DNA from: Temnothorax longispinosus
Taxonomy: Eukaryota; Arthropoda; Insecta; Hymenoptera; Formicidae
Direction of reading: 5' to 3'
DNA: 64,000 nucleotides
NCBI RefSeq assembly: GCF_030848805.1
Contig: NC_092362.1
Location: 7,006,001 to 7,070,000, forward strand
Every line of letters starts with the position of its first letter. The first letter of the stretch is position 1. Positions 47,249 through 60,600 of the stretch are shown one piece after another. The notes below the pieces were generated by a model. That model had not been told where the DNA came from, made no database searches, and saw only the letters and a program-made list of their open reading frames with translations. Position numbers and translations under genes: made by a program.

Positions 47249-49872
47249 GAGATGGGTTATCTCCATTTCCCAAAACTCCTCGGGGCAGTCACGTTCCGTC
47301 ACGTCAATTATTATTGTTGGACCGTTCCTACGGTGCTTCTGGAATGCCGAGGCTTTCTCTACGTCACGGATCGTCCGATCGTTCGACGCCACGAGTATAC
47401 GAGGTTCCTATTCGTCAAGGGACGCTTATGAATGGAGCGGCTTTGCATTGCACGCCGCGGTGCGCGATCGTGCCTGCCGCGGAGTGCCGCGGAGCGGAGT
47501 CCTTGGGGCCGGGGCCCCGCGCGGTATGCAGATGCACGCCAAACCGCGATTATATATCCCGCGCGACGCGGAGAGGCTCGCTTTTACGCCGAGCTCTCCT
47601 CCGTCGACGGCGTATAAAAATTCGGTCGAGCGCTCCGGCTCCAACCGGTTTTTCTCTCGCTCCTTCTCGAAGGTCCGTTACCTCGGCCGTCCGTACAAAT
47701 ACTTACGCTCGGCTCTTACCTGAGCGTATTGGAGTGTAGACGCCGCAGACCTTGCCGGCCTTCCTCGCCGCACGGACAACGCCGTGTTGTCAACGCGTTG
47801 CGACAGATTGTTTGGCGCGAGACGAGCCTCTCGAGTCGTCGCGAGAGCTATTTTTGGTCCCGCGCCAGTAATCACTTCTATTTTTATCTTCGCGGTTTGT
47901 AGACGCTGAAATCCTTCCTCCGAAGCGAGAGAACCTCCCCGTCCGCGTCGGTTTCGCCCCCCGTTGCGCCGATTCGCGAATTTAATACAAGAAAAATTCA
48001 ATAGGATATCGAACAACATGTTATCGCCGACGCGACGTTATCGCGAGCGATATTCTGACACCTCGATAAGACCAGCCGTCGCCGTCACAACAACAATAGC
48101 GATGTGCGCCGCAGGTGTTTCTGTTGTTTTTTTCCCGGGTACAAGAAAGAATTGCGATTTCCGCGTAAAACAAGCGCGAATTAAACTAATGAAGGCTCCC
48201 GCGATAAAACACAGGATGTGACGAGCGCGCATTCCTTCCTCGTTACACAGAGATCTCTAATTTGGCTAACGTCTTCGGTAACACACAGAGCTTCTCTGTA
48301 CATTTTTTCCTTCTTTTAAAAGCTCGAGCGTTCCTCGAGCGTTTGAAGAGCGATGATAAGATAGGCCGTCATCAGCGAATTGGTCGTTGATCATCTCCTT
48401 CCGGTTACGCGCGCCAGCCTCTGTATGTGAGTCATGAATATTATTTTTCGTTATCTATACGCTCTAACGCCCTATGTTTATCCTGACCGAGACCACAACG
48501 CTCGCGCTGCTGCAGCATCCAAAACGATGATTCATTTACTCGATAGCCTTCCGACCAAGCTTTTGTTGCCTCGTGAATTAAAATCGCGCATCTCCCACGC
48601 GTTCCCGTGCGCGAATAATAATTGTACGCGAAGGTAGCGCGACGGGACAATAATGACGAAGTCGGAGACAAAGCGTACGTCCCACCGGCGCGTCGCGCGT
48701 CCCATTTACTCGAGCTTGGCCTATCTCGGCCTCCTCCGCCGACAGTGCGTGAATCGCGCGGAGAGAAACAGAACACGGAGTCGTGAAAGAGCCGCAAGCC
48801 GTCGCCACAAAGTGACGCTACGTCATATTGTCGAGGGAAAGAGGGAACGGACGGAGGGGGAGGGCGAGAGGGAAAGAGAATGACGAAGGCCGTGAGAGCG
48901 CGAGGGGGACGAATGGAGGCTGCGTACGCGGACAGAGAACGGAGTTTATTCTACCCGCATGTATGCCGTGCGGTTACAAACCGCGCGGCCGGATGAATGC
49001 AGGCGAGTGACTGTGAGGCGAGAATCGAAGGAGGGGCGGGGTCCCTCCGATCCGCTCCGATCCTATAGCGAGTACGGCGAACGTGAATGACGCCGAACGC
49101 GATACGAATGTTTATTTTTGAGGTCGCGATACCGCTTATTGTCAGATCGGAAAGAATATACTCAGCGCGTCGCTTTGCGCTACGAAAGAAGAAAAAAAGA
49201 TCGCTTTTCCTCAGGCCGCTCGATAGGAATTCGATTCGCGATCGCGATCGCGATTCACCGCCGATGATTCATCGACTCGCTGGAACCCGGAAACGTCGCG
49301 CTTCGACGTTTAATTAGAATAATAATGGCGATCCTTGCCCCCGATGGGAAATTCACGCGGCGGGGAACGTCACCTGAATTCGCGCAATCGACGACGCGAC
49401 GTCTCGCACGCGGCCTGAATTTCCGCCGCGCGAACGGGACTTCCGGTGATGCGAAAACGGTTTAAACGCACCGGGCACGGCATGTGACAACGCGAGTAAT
49501 TAGGTGCCTACGCGTACGCGTGTCACACACGGTGACTGGATTTTCCGGGAATGACAACGCGGTACGGCAAGCCGCGCGTCGACTCTCCCGTCAAGGCCAT
49601 TTTCACGTAAAACCACCAATTGCCGTTCTGTGTATCACCGACGCGCGACGTCGCGCGAAGTCTCGATTTCGCGGAACGCATTCTGCGTAATCCACTCAGA
49701 CCGTCTTGTATATCGAGACCATCTTGTGCTCACGTGTCCCCCTCTCTTTGTCCAGCTGGCACGCTTGGTGCTCAGTACCTATTTGTCTAATTGAGGATCA
49801 CGTTCAATGTCTAGAGTTTCTCTACCAAAGTTCGGACCCCGCGCGTAATTCGAGGAACTTCCATCCATTGTG

Positions 49873-50304
49873 CACTATTAAATAATAAAGAATGAAATTT
49901 GAACCAGGAGTTAAATACCATCTTGTTGTTTTTAACTACCAAGTGTGTCGAAATTTACTATTTTAACACAAAACAGTATTGTTTGAACTCCATTGTTTTA
50001 GTTAAATTATAACACATATTGAATAGGAACAGTGGCGGTCTGTAGGAATGTTTAAAAATGACTCCAATTGAATATAATTAAGTGCCTTTAACAGAATTTA
50101 ACATTGTATTAAACTAAGTCAGTGCAATGGAGTTTAAACAATACTGCTTTCATGTTAAAATAGTAAATTTCGATGGCAGTTAAAAATAACAAAATGTTAA
50201 TTAACTGTAAGTATTGATTTAAATTTTATCTTTTAATATTTAACAATGTAAGAATTTGAAATGACTCAAATAGAGGATAATTTGACATCACAAATTTAAC
50301 AGTG
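49873..50304. mobile_element. CACTGTTAAAT family cluster (reverse copy plus partial copies)
   Basis: Starts CACTATTAAATAATAAAG and contains family blocks in reverse orientation (GAATAGGAACAGTGGCGGTC, TTTAAAAATGACTCCAATTG) to about 50117, then a forward partial copy (GCAGTTAAAAATAACAAAAT, ATATTTAACAATG), then another end to AATTTAACAGTG. It looks like at least two fused or nested copies. Confidence 0.55.
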
Positions 50305-53148
50305 TGTCAGCGTAATTCGAACTCATTCTTCTTCTTGACGTAAGACTCGCCGCTGTTTTATGCGCGCTTTGTCACGGTACGTTGTAACTTTGTTTCTTCG
50401 AATGACGTTTTTTCAAGCATCGACTGAATTAAATCAAAACGTAAACTCCGTGTATTGAATCGCTCGACTCTTCTAGACGGAGAGGGGTTCGCCGCTACAA
50501 GTGTAAAGGGTTGAACCAATCGATAATTGCGTAAACAGAATTACGAGCCTCTTCTTCCCTAATAACAATCCGAGCCAGCCGCGACGAACTTTCATGCAAA
50601 TAATGCGTTTACCTCCGATACGGTAACTAGTCGAGATAAACGTTGGAAATTGCTGCTTAAGCATTTAGGTTTGAAGTTTGAATAGTTGATTTCACGATTT
50701 CACGATCGTGTTTCTAAGCCGACGCGAATTATGCGACGCGAAAGGACTGATGCCTCGATGAATCGGGTCATCCATAATCAATCATCGATGTACATACGAT
50801 TTCGTGCATCTATTTGCGTTCCCGATTAGTCTGTCACAAACATGACACGCATGTTAGCCGTGCATTCCCCGTTGCTTTTATCATTATCAGCGCTCTGTAC
50901 GTAGAAGCCAGGTCTTTCGGAAAGTAGGTCTTTGGATAATTTATCCTTCCTCGCGCCAAGGGCTGATGTGCCTCGGCACAGGGACGCGTGTACGTCACGC
51001 ATGTGACTCTTCGTATTTCAAGATACAACCCGCACCTGTTTGACCGGCGTTACGTTTTGTGCGTGACTTTCACTGTTGCAATACTCCATTATTATTACGT
51101 AAGGAAGAGTCGCGAGGTTTATTCAACCGCGAAGGGTTGCAACGCACAGCCAGAGAGAAGCCCCCCTTCGTCGGAATACGAAACCGCAACTCGGACATGG
51201 CAAAAACTTGCGCGTTTATTCCTCGTCGACGTTGGCATTTTCAGAAACGATGATTCTCTCAAAAGTTAGAAACATTTTTACCGCTGAAGACTTAGTACAG
51301 TCGAAACATTCGGAATTAATTAATTAATGTTTTATGAATAAACTGGATTTTTAATTTTTACATTCTGTTGTTGCTCGTTTTGACCGATTATTCATATAGC
51401 TTTGCTTATATCGGATAACGTTAGTTTAATAGAAAAATTAACGATTTTTTACTTGGTTATCTTTTATTCAATTTAAATCCATAGCAATTAAACGAGACAG
51501 AGAACAATGTAAACAATTAAAAATACTGTGGTAAATATTCTTTTTTTTTGTTTGCAATATTAAAATTAAAACTAAACATATACATTTAATTGTATTTGTG
51601 ATGCTTCGGTCGCAATTCGACGCGATAAAAAATTCCTTGCTATCAATATCCGTAGGATGCTCTCGGTATCGAGTTTTATTTCACGCTCGCATGATTAATA
51701 AGGCGTAACATGACTGCGTTGATAAAACGAATATACACGCGTATATACGATTGTTAAACATAACGTAAGAAGAAATCTCCGGTTACCATATGTATCACAT
51801 TATCATGTTATCAAACAAAGCGCTCTATGTTTCTCGGAAAGAAAACTTTTGTTAATTATTAGCGCACATGTAATTAGCGAGAAATTGTGTGAGCATCTTC
51901 TGGCGCGTGCCCAAATAACTCCGGAAACGGAGAATTCACGCAGTTCGGCGATTCTTCCGCTTACGTTTCTCCCACGTTAGGATCGCAATCGCAACGCGAC
52001 GAGTATACGTTACGTAACTCTCGCGTATTTTCGCGTTATTATCCTAATGTTAGAAAGTCGCGCCGCAGTCAAATTGTTTCTCGAGTGTGAACCGGCTGCC
52101 CCGCGACAAGCGTGTCCATCTTACGTGACTCGATCCCCCGTCTCCCCCTTCGACACCTGGATTCATTTCAGCGAAACGCGTTCGGATCCGCGACGATTCG
52201 TCGCTCCTTAAATCTGTCTAGATTATTTTTGTTATTTCTGTTTGCGCGATAACGTGTGCAACGAGTGGGTGCAACGGCAAACGGCAATGACGATTCAAGT
52301 CTGTGTGCGTAGATGGATTTATCTAATCTGCCAGCCATATCGGGCGCGCCAGCGACACGGTCTCTATCATTTGACGTCGCGCATCCTCATTAACTCCACG
52401 CTTGAGACGCGAGCGCGCGCGATTTCGCGATTGTTCCCTCAAACATCTCGCTGTACACACAGAAAAGTACATACTACCTGCAAGTAAATATTGCTTGTTC
52501 TAAGTATTTCATATATATCCGCAAATCTACCATAAAGTCATCACAAGCATCACATTTACTCAAAACATATTTTAAAGTACTTCAAACAAGAATATTTAAT
52601 TAATACAAAAATTCGGTTTACTTACTATATACAGTCTACGGAAGAGAAGCATATACTTAAATATATAATATTCTTGAAAGAAGAATACATTCTTTTGAGC
52701 ATAAAATGATGAGATTTTCTCAGACTTGTGCCAAGTATATCTTAAAAGTTAAAACTATGATTGAGAAAATATTCTTTGTTGAAGAAAACTATTGCTTGAA
52801 ACAAATAAAATAATAAAATAAGTAATTGCTTTCCTTGGCGGTAGAATATTTTTCTATGTGTATTTATACGTATGACAAAGGTCCTTGCCAAGCGACCGCG
52901 TTCAGCGTTAATTGCACCGTGCGAACGGTGCTCATTGATACGTCGAGCCTTCGTGCACCAATCATACAATCGCGCCAAATAAGATATAACGACGGTATTA
53001 TCAGTTGTACAAACGTTAGAATGCACGATTAGATAACACAAGGAGAAACTGATCCCTCCGCGGTTCATCGGCCGATTGTCAATATTATTCGACCTGAGAC
53101 ATTCAAATTGCCAAACGACGCCGAACCGTCCACTTCCGGTCGGGTGTA

Positions 53149-53365
53149 CACCGTTAAATTCGTAGTGTCAAGTTAATCATTTTTAACTATTTTTGTAAGT
53201 CGCCACTGCTCCTACTCAATATGTCGTTAATTTAACTAAAACAATGTTAATTTAACTAAACCAGTGGAGTTGAAATAATAAATTACGACACACTACATGA
53301 TAGTTAAAAATGACATAATGTTATCTAACTCAAGGTATTGGTTTAAATTTCGTTATTTAACAGCG
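53149..53365. mobile_element. MITE, CACTGTTAAAT family (217 bp)
   Basis: The ends are CACCGTTAAAT and ATTTAACAGCG, with TA on both sides. Interior blocks include TTTTTAACTATTTTTGTAAG, CCAGTGGAGTTGAAATAATA and CTCAAGGTATTGGTTTAAAT. It has no open frame. This is one of the two cleanest complete copies and contains a short internal duplication of the TTTAACTAAA block. Confidence 0.68.
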
Positions 53366-54098
53366 TAAGCTAGTCGAGGCAGGTCTCGACTCAGCAGGAA
53401 GTTATCTAGATAATCGAGTCTGAGATGATGGAAAATGTTAGGCGGTCGCTGAGAGAGACACGTTCGAAATTCAACGCTTCTCGCAGAATTGGATGCAGAA
53501 GTGATTTTCACTTTCTCCGAAATTGTTAGCGGGAGCGAATTAATTCTGCGAATAAATATCAAGAATCGTTCTATATTGCGCGTTCTCTTCCTGGTCATAT
53601 CTTTTTACGCAAAATCACGTTGTTTTCCTCGCGCGATGGTCGGTCGCTCGATAGCCGTCGCATCCTTTCAGGCCGATAGTTTGGTCCCGCATCCTTTGTT
53701 CGCGCGATCCCGAGATCCCGACTCGGAGGATGATGCACATCCCGCGGACGGAGAGAGTTCGATGCGGCGTTTTTATCGCGAACTCGCCCCACATCCTGTG
53801 ACTCGATCGCGCCCGCACACTCGCCACAAAGTCCGTGAACTCTTTTCCTACGTAAACGGATTAATTCCCCCCTTCGGGGTCGCGCGAAGCCGAAGGGGTC
53901 GCTCCCCCTTCGGCCGGAACGAGCACACGGTAGAATTCGGTCGCACGAAAATGGCAGGACGAGGTCTCGAGCGTACTTAATCCCGTCGACGCCCCCGGTC
54001 GGCGGAATGTTCGAGGGTACAAACAAGTCTCTTTTATCTCGCGAGGGTTCTCTCCGCAAACGTTTCTTCTTTTCATATATATAGGGATACACGCAGGG

Positions 54099-54393
54099 AT
54101 TTCGTGGAATTCATTTATTTATTTTTTGTAAAATTTCTAGGAAATCTACAAAAAACCGGGATATCGTTAAATGAATAAAAATACTTAATGTAAATATAAT
54201 TTATAAATATAATTTTTATAATATATTTATAAATATATAAATTAATAAAAATTTCAACTTACAATTTCACTGACAGAATGTAAGATTTTGCGAAATCACT
54301 AGTAAGACCGTGTAATTTTTATTCATTCCATAATATCCCGATTTTTTTTGTGGATTCTCCAGGAATTTTGCAAGAAAGCGAATTACACGAAAT
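54099..54393. mobile_element. Foldback element, about 295 bp
   Basis: The left end ATTTCGTGGAATTC pairs with GAATTACACGAAAT on the right. AAAATTTCTAGGAAATCTAC and AAAACCGGGATAT have inverted counterparts GGATTCTCCAGGAATTTT and ATATCCCGATTTT. The loop is A/T-rich with no coding capacity. Confidence 0.65.
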
Positions 54394-55082
54394 TCTTGAA
54401 ACTCGTCGACGAAGATTAGCATGTGCGAGCCGTCGCTCGTGAAGAGTTTCTTTCCTCGGGGAAAAAGGCGCCAGACTCGGCCGGACAGACAAATAAATAA
54501 GGAGAATATAAATAAAAGTATACGCATCGGCGCGAGAATCGCGTTTCATCATATCGTGCACCGTTATTTTAGACTCGTGCGATCGCTCGCGTCTAACAGC
54601 CGTCGTCCGCTGTTACGCGACTCGCCCCATTAGACGGGTTTCGCGAATTCACATACATACATGCGTATGTGAATGCACGCACACGATCGCCTCCGTTCCC
54701 GCGTGTGCGTGCGTCTCGTCTGGCTCCGAACAATCGCGTTACGTTCACCTCTGTCGCCGCGGTCTCGCTTACGAGAATGCCGTAACTGCTAACTCGGCGA
54801 CACGAAAGTTACTCGCGCACGTTTGCTCGACGATAATTATCACGGCGCGACTCGCAAGGGATTCGCAGGAGCGAACCGTGTCTTTTAGCGTGTCTCTGAG
54901 AAAAATCGACTTCCCGGGCGCGTAACGCGCTCCAGAAATAAGTCACCGCGGCGCGAATGCATAATCCGGGCGGAATAATTACCCCGGAATAATAATCAGA
55001 GTGAAAATTTGAAAGCGTACGTTAATTATCGCGAGACGTGATGATACGCTGAATTAAAATCTGCATGGCTTTATTCCGTATA

Positions 55083-55579
55083 CACTGATGTTAAATTCGT
55101 AATAGTGTTGAATTATACTCAATTTGAATTATTTTTAACCATTCTTATAGATCGTCCTTGCTATTTACAAAAACAACATGTCATTAATTTAACTAAACCA
55201 ATGAAGTTAAAATAATACTAAAAGGAATTATGTTACGCTCGATGAAAGCAATAGCTAATATAAAAGTAAAAGATGATCAATTTTTGAGCAATAATAAAGG
55301 TGTTAAAAAATAAATGGTTAAAACAAATGATTTATTAAAAATTTGAAAGTTACAATAAGTTGTTTACGTTTCGAGCCATACTTGGGCTTCTTCAGAACGT
55401 CAAAAACAAACTAGAAATCACATTAAAAAGATAGAAATAAAATAATTAGATACAATCTAATGATAGGAGAAAAACCAAAATAAAATAATAAGTTTAGACA
55501 CACATTGTAGTTAAAAGTAACAAAGTGTTATTTAACTCAAGGTATTGGTTTAAATTTTATTCTTTAATATTTAACAGTA
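55083..55579. mobile_element. MITE, CACTGTTAAAT family, interrupted by a 264-bp insertion
   Basis: The left part starts CACTGATGTTAAATTC after TA and carries ACCATTCTTATAGATCGTCC. The right part continues CATTGTAGTTAAAAGTAACA and ends ATTTAACAGTA near TA. The two parts are continuous with the family sequence once 55218-55481 and one copy of AAAATAATA are removed. Confidence 0.65.
55218..55481. mobile_element. 264-bp insertion with a 9-bp target duplication (retroelement-like)
   Basis: Bounded by AAAATAATA at 55209-55217 and 55482-55490. The insert has no open frame or inverted ends, so a retroelement fragment is more likely than a DNA transposon. The minus strand at 55401-55366 reads CTGAAGA, a short AGCC/GGCT stem, then CGAAAC, resembling the hammerhead core found in Penelope-like elements. 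Class assignment is tentative. Confidence 0.4.
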
Positions 55580-56329
55580 TAGAAACGAAAAGAAATGGAA
55601 ATGAGAGAAGGGAGGAGGAGGTGGCGAAACACTATGCGCGCTAATAACGCGAGTTATTTTCACGTGGACGCGCGGTTTGCGGTCGAACGATTAGATTCTT
55701 CTTGGAGCATCGCTCTAATCGGTCTAACGTTACGGCACTTCCGGTCGCCGTTCAGCGAGCCGCCCGATTCGCAATGTGAATCATACGCGCGCGCGAGTCA
55801 CGTCATGACAAAAACGTGAGGCGAACCGTATGTTCGACACGTGCGCAGCGTCTGATTCATGTACTTTACTCGATCGCGAGGCACAATTTCCGGTCGTAAG
55901 CACGCGATTGAAATTTCGCCGGGTGAAACGGCGCGCGGGCGGTTCGTGGAACCGTCGAATGCTCATCGACGAAAACCGCTGATGGTCGATATTCCGAGCG
56001 AAATCCGCGGCGATATCGACACGCGTCCTCGTTCGACGAAATTACATCCCATTTGCACTGCTCTCGATAGAAAATTTCCCTGTTGCGATATCGCGCTGCG
56101 TACCGGGGAGGCATGAGCGATGATTATGCGGTAGGCATTTTTCACGCGATATCAGATTGGTGGAACGCGCAAATCGATATTTAACGCTGTGGCATCTTAT
56201 TCGAATGATGGAATCTTTATTGCCACGTTGCCCGCTTGACGAACTTTTGTATGTCTTTGTAGAATTTTTATTATTATGATGATAAAATGTTGCTTAAGGA
56301 GTTTTGTAAGGAGAATCAGAAATGTTAAC

Positions 56330-56890
56330 AATTGCACAAAATTTAAAACATAAACGCTCCTGTCTAAATAATGTGTATTTTTTTTAGATTTTTTCACCGG
56401 TTAGTTTTTGAGAACATTTATATTATAATACAGTTTAAGATTTTTTAATAAGAGTTCTCTAATAAGCTACAGACTTGATGCTACATTAATTAACAACGAA
56501 AATGACTACTAAAAATGTTAAGATACCTCCAAAGATAAAAAAATTTAATCACATAGTTTTCTTGCACCGTGGCAGAATTGCAGTAATAAATCTATATATT
56601 AAAACGTGCATGTAATAGAAATTTACTTAAACAGGACAACGAAAACTCAGCACCAAGTAGATAAACTTCTTTTATCATCGTATCTCAAGTACATACGTTG
56701 GCTTTAAGTGTTTTTTTTTGTCTAAAATACACATAGATAATTACGCGATAAAGCTTTTACCGTGACATTAAAAAATCCTGAACTTTGTTATAAATGTTCT
56801 TAAAAATTAACCGGTGAAAAAAATCTAAAAGAAATACACACATGCTGACATTATTCATGAAGAAGCTTATGTTTTAAATTTTATGCAATT
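56330..56890. mobile_element. Foldback element upstream of draper, about 560 bp
   Basis: The left arm (56330 to about 56460) carries AATTGC, AAAATTTAAAACATAA and TTTTCACCGGTTA. The right arm (about 56765-56890) carries TAACCGGTGAAAA, TTATGTTTTAAATTTT and GCAATT, in inverted order. The middle 300 bp is unpaired and A/T-rich with no open frame of note. It lies within 1.3 kb of the draper start codon. Confidence 0.7.
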
Positions 56891-57600
56891 CTTGCTAAAT
56901 TATACATCATAAATAGCGCACTTTACATTATTATCTAACTACTAATATTATTTAAAATTGTATATTGGATGGCGTTTGTCTTTCGTTTGAAAAATTAGAT
57001 AGCACTGATCGCCATCACATAGCGATCAACGCATTAAATTAACAACAGCATAGAACCCGATAACGCGTTCAACGGAAACTCGACTCGACGCGCGAGCTTA
57101 TTTAGCATCGAATCAAGATCGGCAAGCTGACGCCGCGTCGTGCGGCAAGTGGCTCGCTGTGATTCATTACGGACGGTGCAGAGTGTAAAGTCGAGCATGT
57201 ACAATGTACACGATACAATATAAGTTTCCTCTGGAGCGATTAAAAGTCGCGTTGTAAGGTCCAGTAAAATGCGCAGCGTTTCTAACTGCAAAACTCCGCA
57301 TAGCGACTACTAGTGCGAGTAATCGCGTGTATACGTATATTCGTGCAAACACTTTGCAGTCGTACGTAATTCGCGAGGTAAATCGCGTTGCGACACACAC
57401 GCTAGCACGCGTCAACACGACACATTTTACTTTCAGATCTGTAGACGGACGGACCGTCCTGCTTTTCGGGCGCTGAGAGAACGGCTGCGATCCGCGGCGT
57501 GCCGTGCAGAAGAAACGTTATAGAGATTAATCGCGAGGCTAACGCGATGGGAGGGCGATAGCGCTCACCAAGTTCACCAAAGTTGTATCGATCAGCCGGA

Positions 57601-60600
57601 ATGGGGTCTGCAGTGTGGTGGCTGATCGTGGCCGTCGTCGCGATAATCTCGACGGGGGAAGCCCTTGAGGGACCGAACATATGCACTCGGCAGGATACGT
57701 AAGTATTCAGGAATTCGGGAATCGAATTTTTAATAATTTGTCACGAATTTGCAACACCTGTTCACTTATGAAATAATGTATGTCATATGTTATTTTAGAT
57801 ATACGATAACGGTGAAAGTGTCCGAGCAGAAACCGTACACCATACGGGAGAACACGTGGTGCTTGAGCTTCCCACCGAGATGTTCCAAATACAAAGTCGT
57901 CTACAGAACAGTCTACAAGGAACAGGTTCGTTATCTAATCTACAAAGTACTTTCTAATTTTACGGAGAGGTTTGATCTAGATTTTTGTTTCCCGTTCGCT
58001 ATCGCGGAGCGACAGCAAGCTCGGAAAAGAAAGCTGCGGAGAAACGGTTATCGGTGGAACGGCACGAATTACGGATTCGTAACTGCGCGTTTTCTTGCAG
58101 GAATTGACGAAACAAAGGCCCGTGGAAGAATGCTGCAAAGGCTACACGGAGACCACGAGCGGCGACCGTTGCATTCCAGTCTGCTCCGAGGATTGTCGCC
58201 ACGGTACTTGCATCGCGCCCGACATCTGCAAATGCGAATCGGGATACGGCGGCCCGTTATGCGACTTCAGTGAGTACAGCGATCATTTTTCTACTAACGA
58301 TAACGGCGGGACACGCATTCCAGCAATACCTGCTGACTCGAGTACTCTTTTATTGCGCGTACGCTTCATTTGCGACGCAACAGCCCGACATGAATAACAA
58401 CGTGTCAGAATAACACGTACAAAGATAACGAACATATGAAATAACGAACTATTACTAAAGATGTTGTATGTAATTTAGCGATAATGAGACTTTGCGTTCA
58501 GAACAAGGAATTAAGAATACGTAATCGCGAGTCACGTTTAACGTAAATACATTTTTATTGCGTTTAAAGTTACGTTGGGTTTTCCTGGAATAACTACGTC
58601 CAAGAATTATTTTTAAAAATTGATGAAAGAAATACACGGTGACTTCTTGCGCCGACGAGGATAAAAAGTTCATTTAAGCGGCATGTACACGAGATTATTT
58701 TTAACTCTCATATGAACAGGGTGCCCGTTGGGTAAATGGGGCAGAGATTGCGAGATAGATTGCAAGTGCCAGAACGGTGCCACGTGCGATCCATTCGACG
58801 GCAAGTGCATGTGTACCAGAGGCTGGACCGGCGTGTACTGCGATCAAAAGTGTTCTTCCAACCGCTACGGGCAAGATTGCGTCGAGGAGTGCCGTTGCAG
58901 AAACGGTGGAAGCTGCCATCATATCTCCGGCGAATGTCATTGCGCTCCCGGTTACACCGGACCACTGTGAGTTGCAAATTTCATTGTAGACCACCGCAAA
59001 TATTTATTGAAGAATCTTGTTCACATTACCGCTCAGAAATATCTGTCCACATCTGTCTACACACTCTATATAGTTAATAAGACTTGTGTCGATCGTCGAC
59101 AATCATTATGATGACTGCTGTTGTGTTGCACAGATGCGACGACTTGTGTCCGAGGGGAAAACACGGCGACGAATGCAAGTCGGAGTGCCGTTGTCAGAAC
59201 GGTGGATCCTGCAACCCCCAGACTGGCGAATGCTACTGCACATCCGGCTGGACGGTAGGCGAGATTTTGCGCAATCGAATACGAAGTGTATCTCGCGACG
59301 CACACGTTTACAATTCTACATTTACAAATGTAATATTTGTCACAGGGTTCAGTCTGTGCGAATCGGTGTCCGGAGGATTTTTGGGGGAAGAACTGTAGTC
59401 GGACCTGCGACTGCTATAACGAAGCCGGCTGCAATCACGTTACGGGCGAGTGTCAATGCAAACCGGGTTTCTATAGCGATAAAGTACGTTAACGCTGATT
59501 ATTCTGACTAATTATATTAATGCATTTTTTAAATCAAAATAATTTATATCTTATTTTTTCATCAACAGTGTCTGAAGATCTGTCCCGAGGGCACGTTTGG
59601 ACTGAATTGTACAAACAATTGCACCTGTGAAAATGATGCTACGTGCGATCCTAGTAACGGTACCTGTGTATGTGGTCCAGGTTGGAAGGGTAAAACGTGC
59701 AATCAACGAGCCTGCGAGGACGGGTTGTACGGTTCCAATTGTGCAAAGGTGAGTTGCGACTTCTTGGAAAGCTACTCTTAAAAATTTACACGATGTCGTC
59801 TCTCACTAACTGTAAATTAAACTTAATTCGCAGGTTTGCGAATGCGAGAAAACCAATACGGAGCTATGTCATCCGTGGACCGGACAATGTTCCTGCAAAA
59901 TGGGATGGGACGGCGAAACCTGCGCCAGGCCGTGTCCCTTCTACACGTTCGGCAAGGGTTGTGAGCATCGTTGTAACTGCAAAAACAACGCGCAATGTTC
60001 GCCCATCGATGGCACTTGCATTTGCGCGGCCGGATATCGTGGAAAGGATTGCGGCGAGTTGTGCCCCGCGAACACGTTTGGGGAGGACTGCGCGCAGAAG
60101 TGCGCCTGTAAGAATGGAGCCAGCTGCTCGCCTGAGAACGGACGCTGCAACTGTACGGCTGGTAAGCGCGGTTTTACGCAACTCGGATGATCACATTCGA
60201 TGGCTTGTAATTATAAACTCATTTAGAGGATTTTAGATGCATTTATAGTTACGGAAAAGAATTAAATCACAGAAGAAATAGTCAATGTTAGCAATAGTAT
60301 GAAACTTTTAGGTTTAAATGTTTGTTCGTTCTTAATTATATTGTCTCTTGTCAATATTATTTCAAAATTATTCTGCATAACATTTTTGCATGGTATCAGA
60401 GAGCTTCATTTAATATTTTTCATACTCATTTTCATTGCTTGTCTGTAGAACTTACCATACTTTACTTTGTTAGTGGGATTACTAGTTACGTAGTAGAATT
60501 ATTTATTAAAGTCTTGCTATGTATTTCCGATGGAGAAGACATTCGACATCGGTAAATACGACACAGAATATACGTATCTCTGACATTTTACCAGGATGGG

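Larger units (their letters stand above)
43811..57600. other. Repeat-rich intergenic region between PCGF3 and draper
   Basis: 13.8 kb with no recognised coding exon. GC-rich, CpG-dense segments lie at about 44.9-46.4, 47.4-49.7 and 53.6-54.0 kb; AT-rich segments coincide with the elements listed separately. The draper promoter and 5' UTR must lie at the right end, and non-coding upstream draper exons or non-coding RNAs elsewhere in the region are possible. A strong donor-like gtgagtag at about 45281 is one candidate; I could not pair it. Confidence 0.5.

Noticed and set aside
53595..54092. Opposing 163- and 165-aa frames at 53.5-54.1 kb
   Set aside because: The two frames are antisense to each other in GC-rich DNA, with no recognisable motif.
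57402..57686. 94-aa minus-strand frame opposite draper exon 1
   Set aside because: Antisense shadow of the draper 5' UTR and signal-peptide exon.
59864..60181. Minus-strand frames opposite draper EGF exons, and shifted plus frames
   Set aside because: Shadows of cysteine-rich coding exons; the true frame is fixed by the EGF consensus and splice phases.
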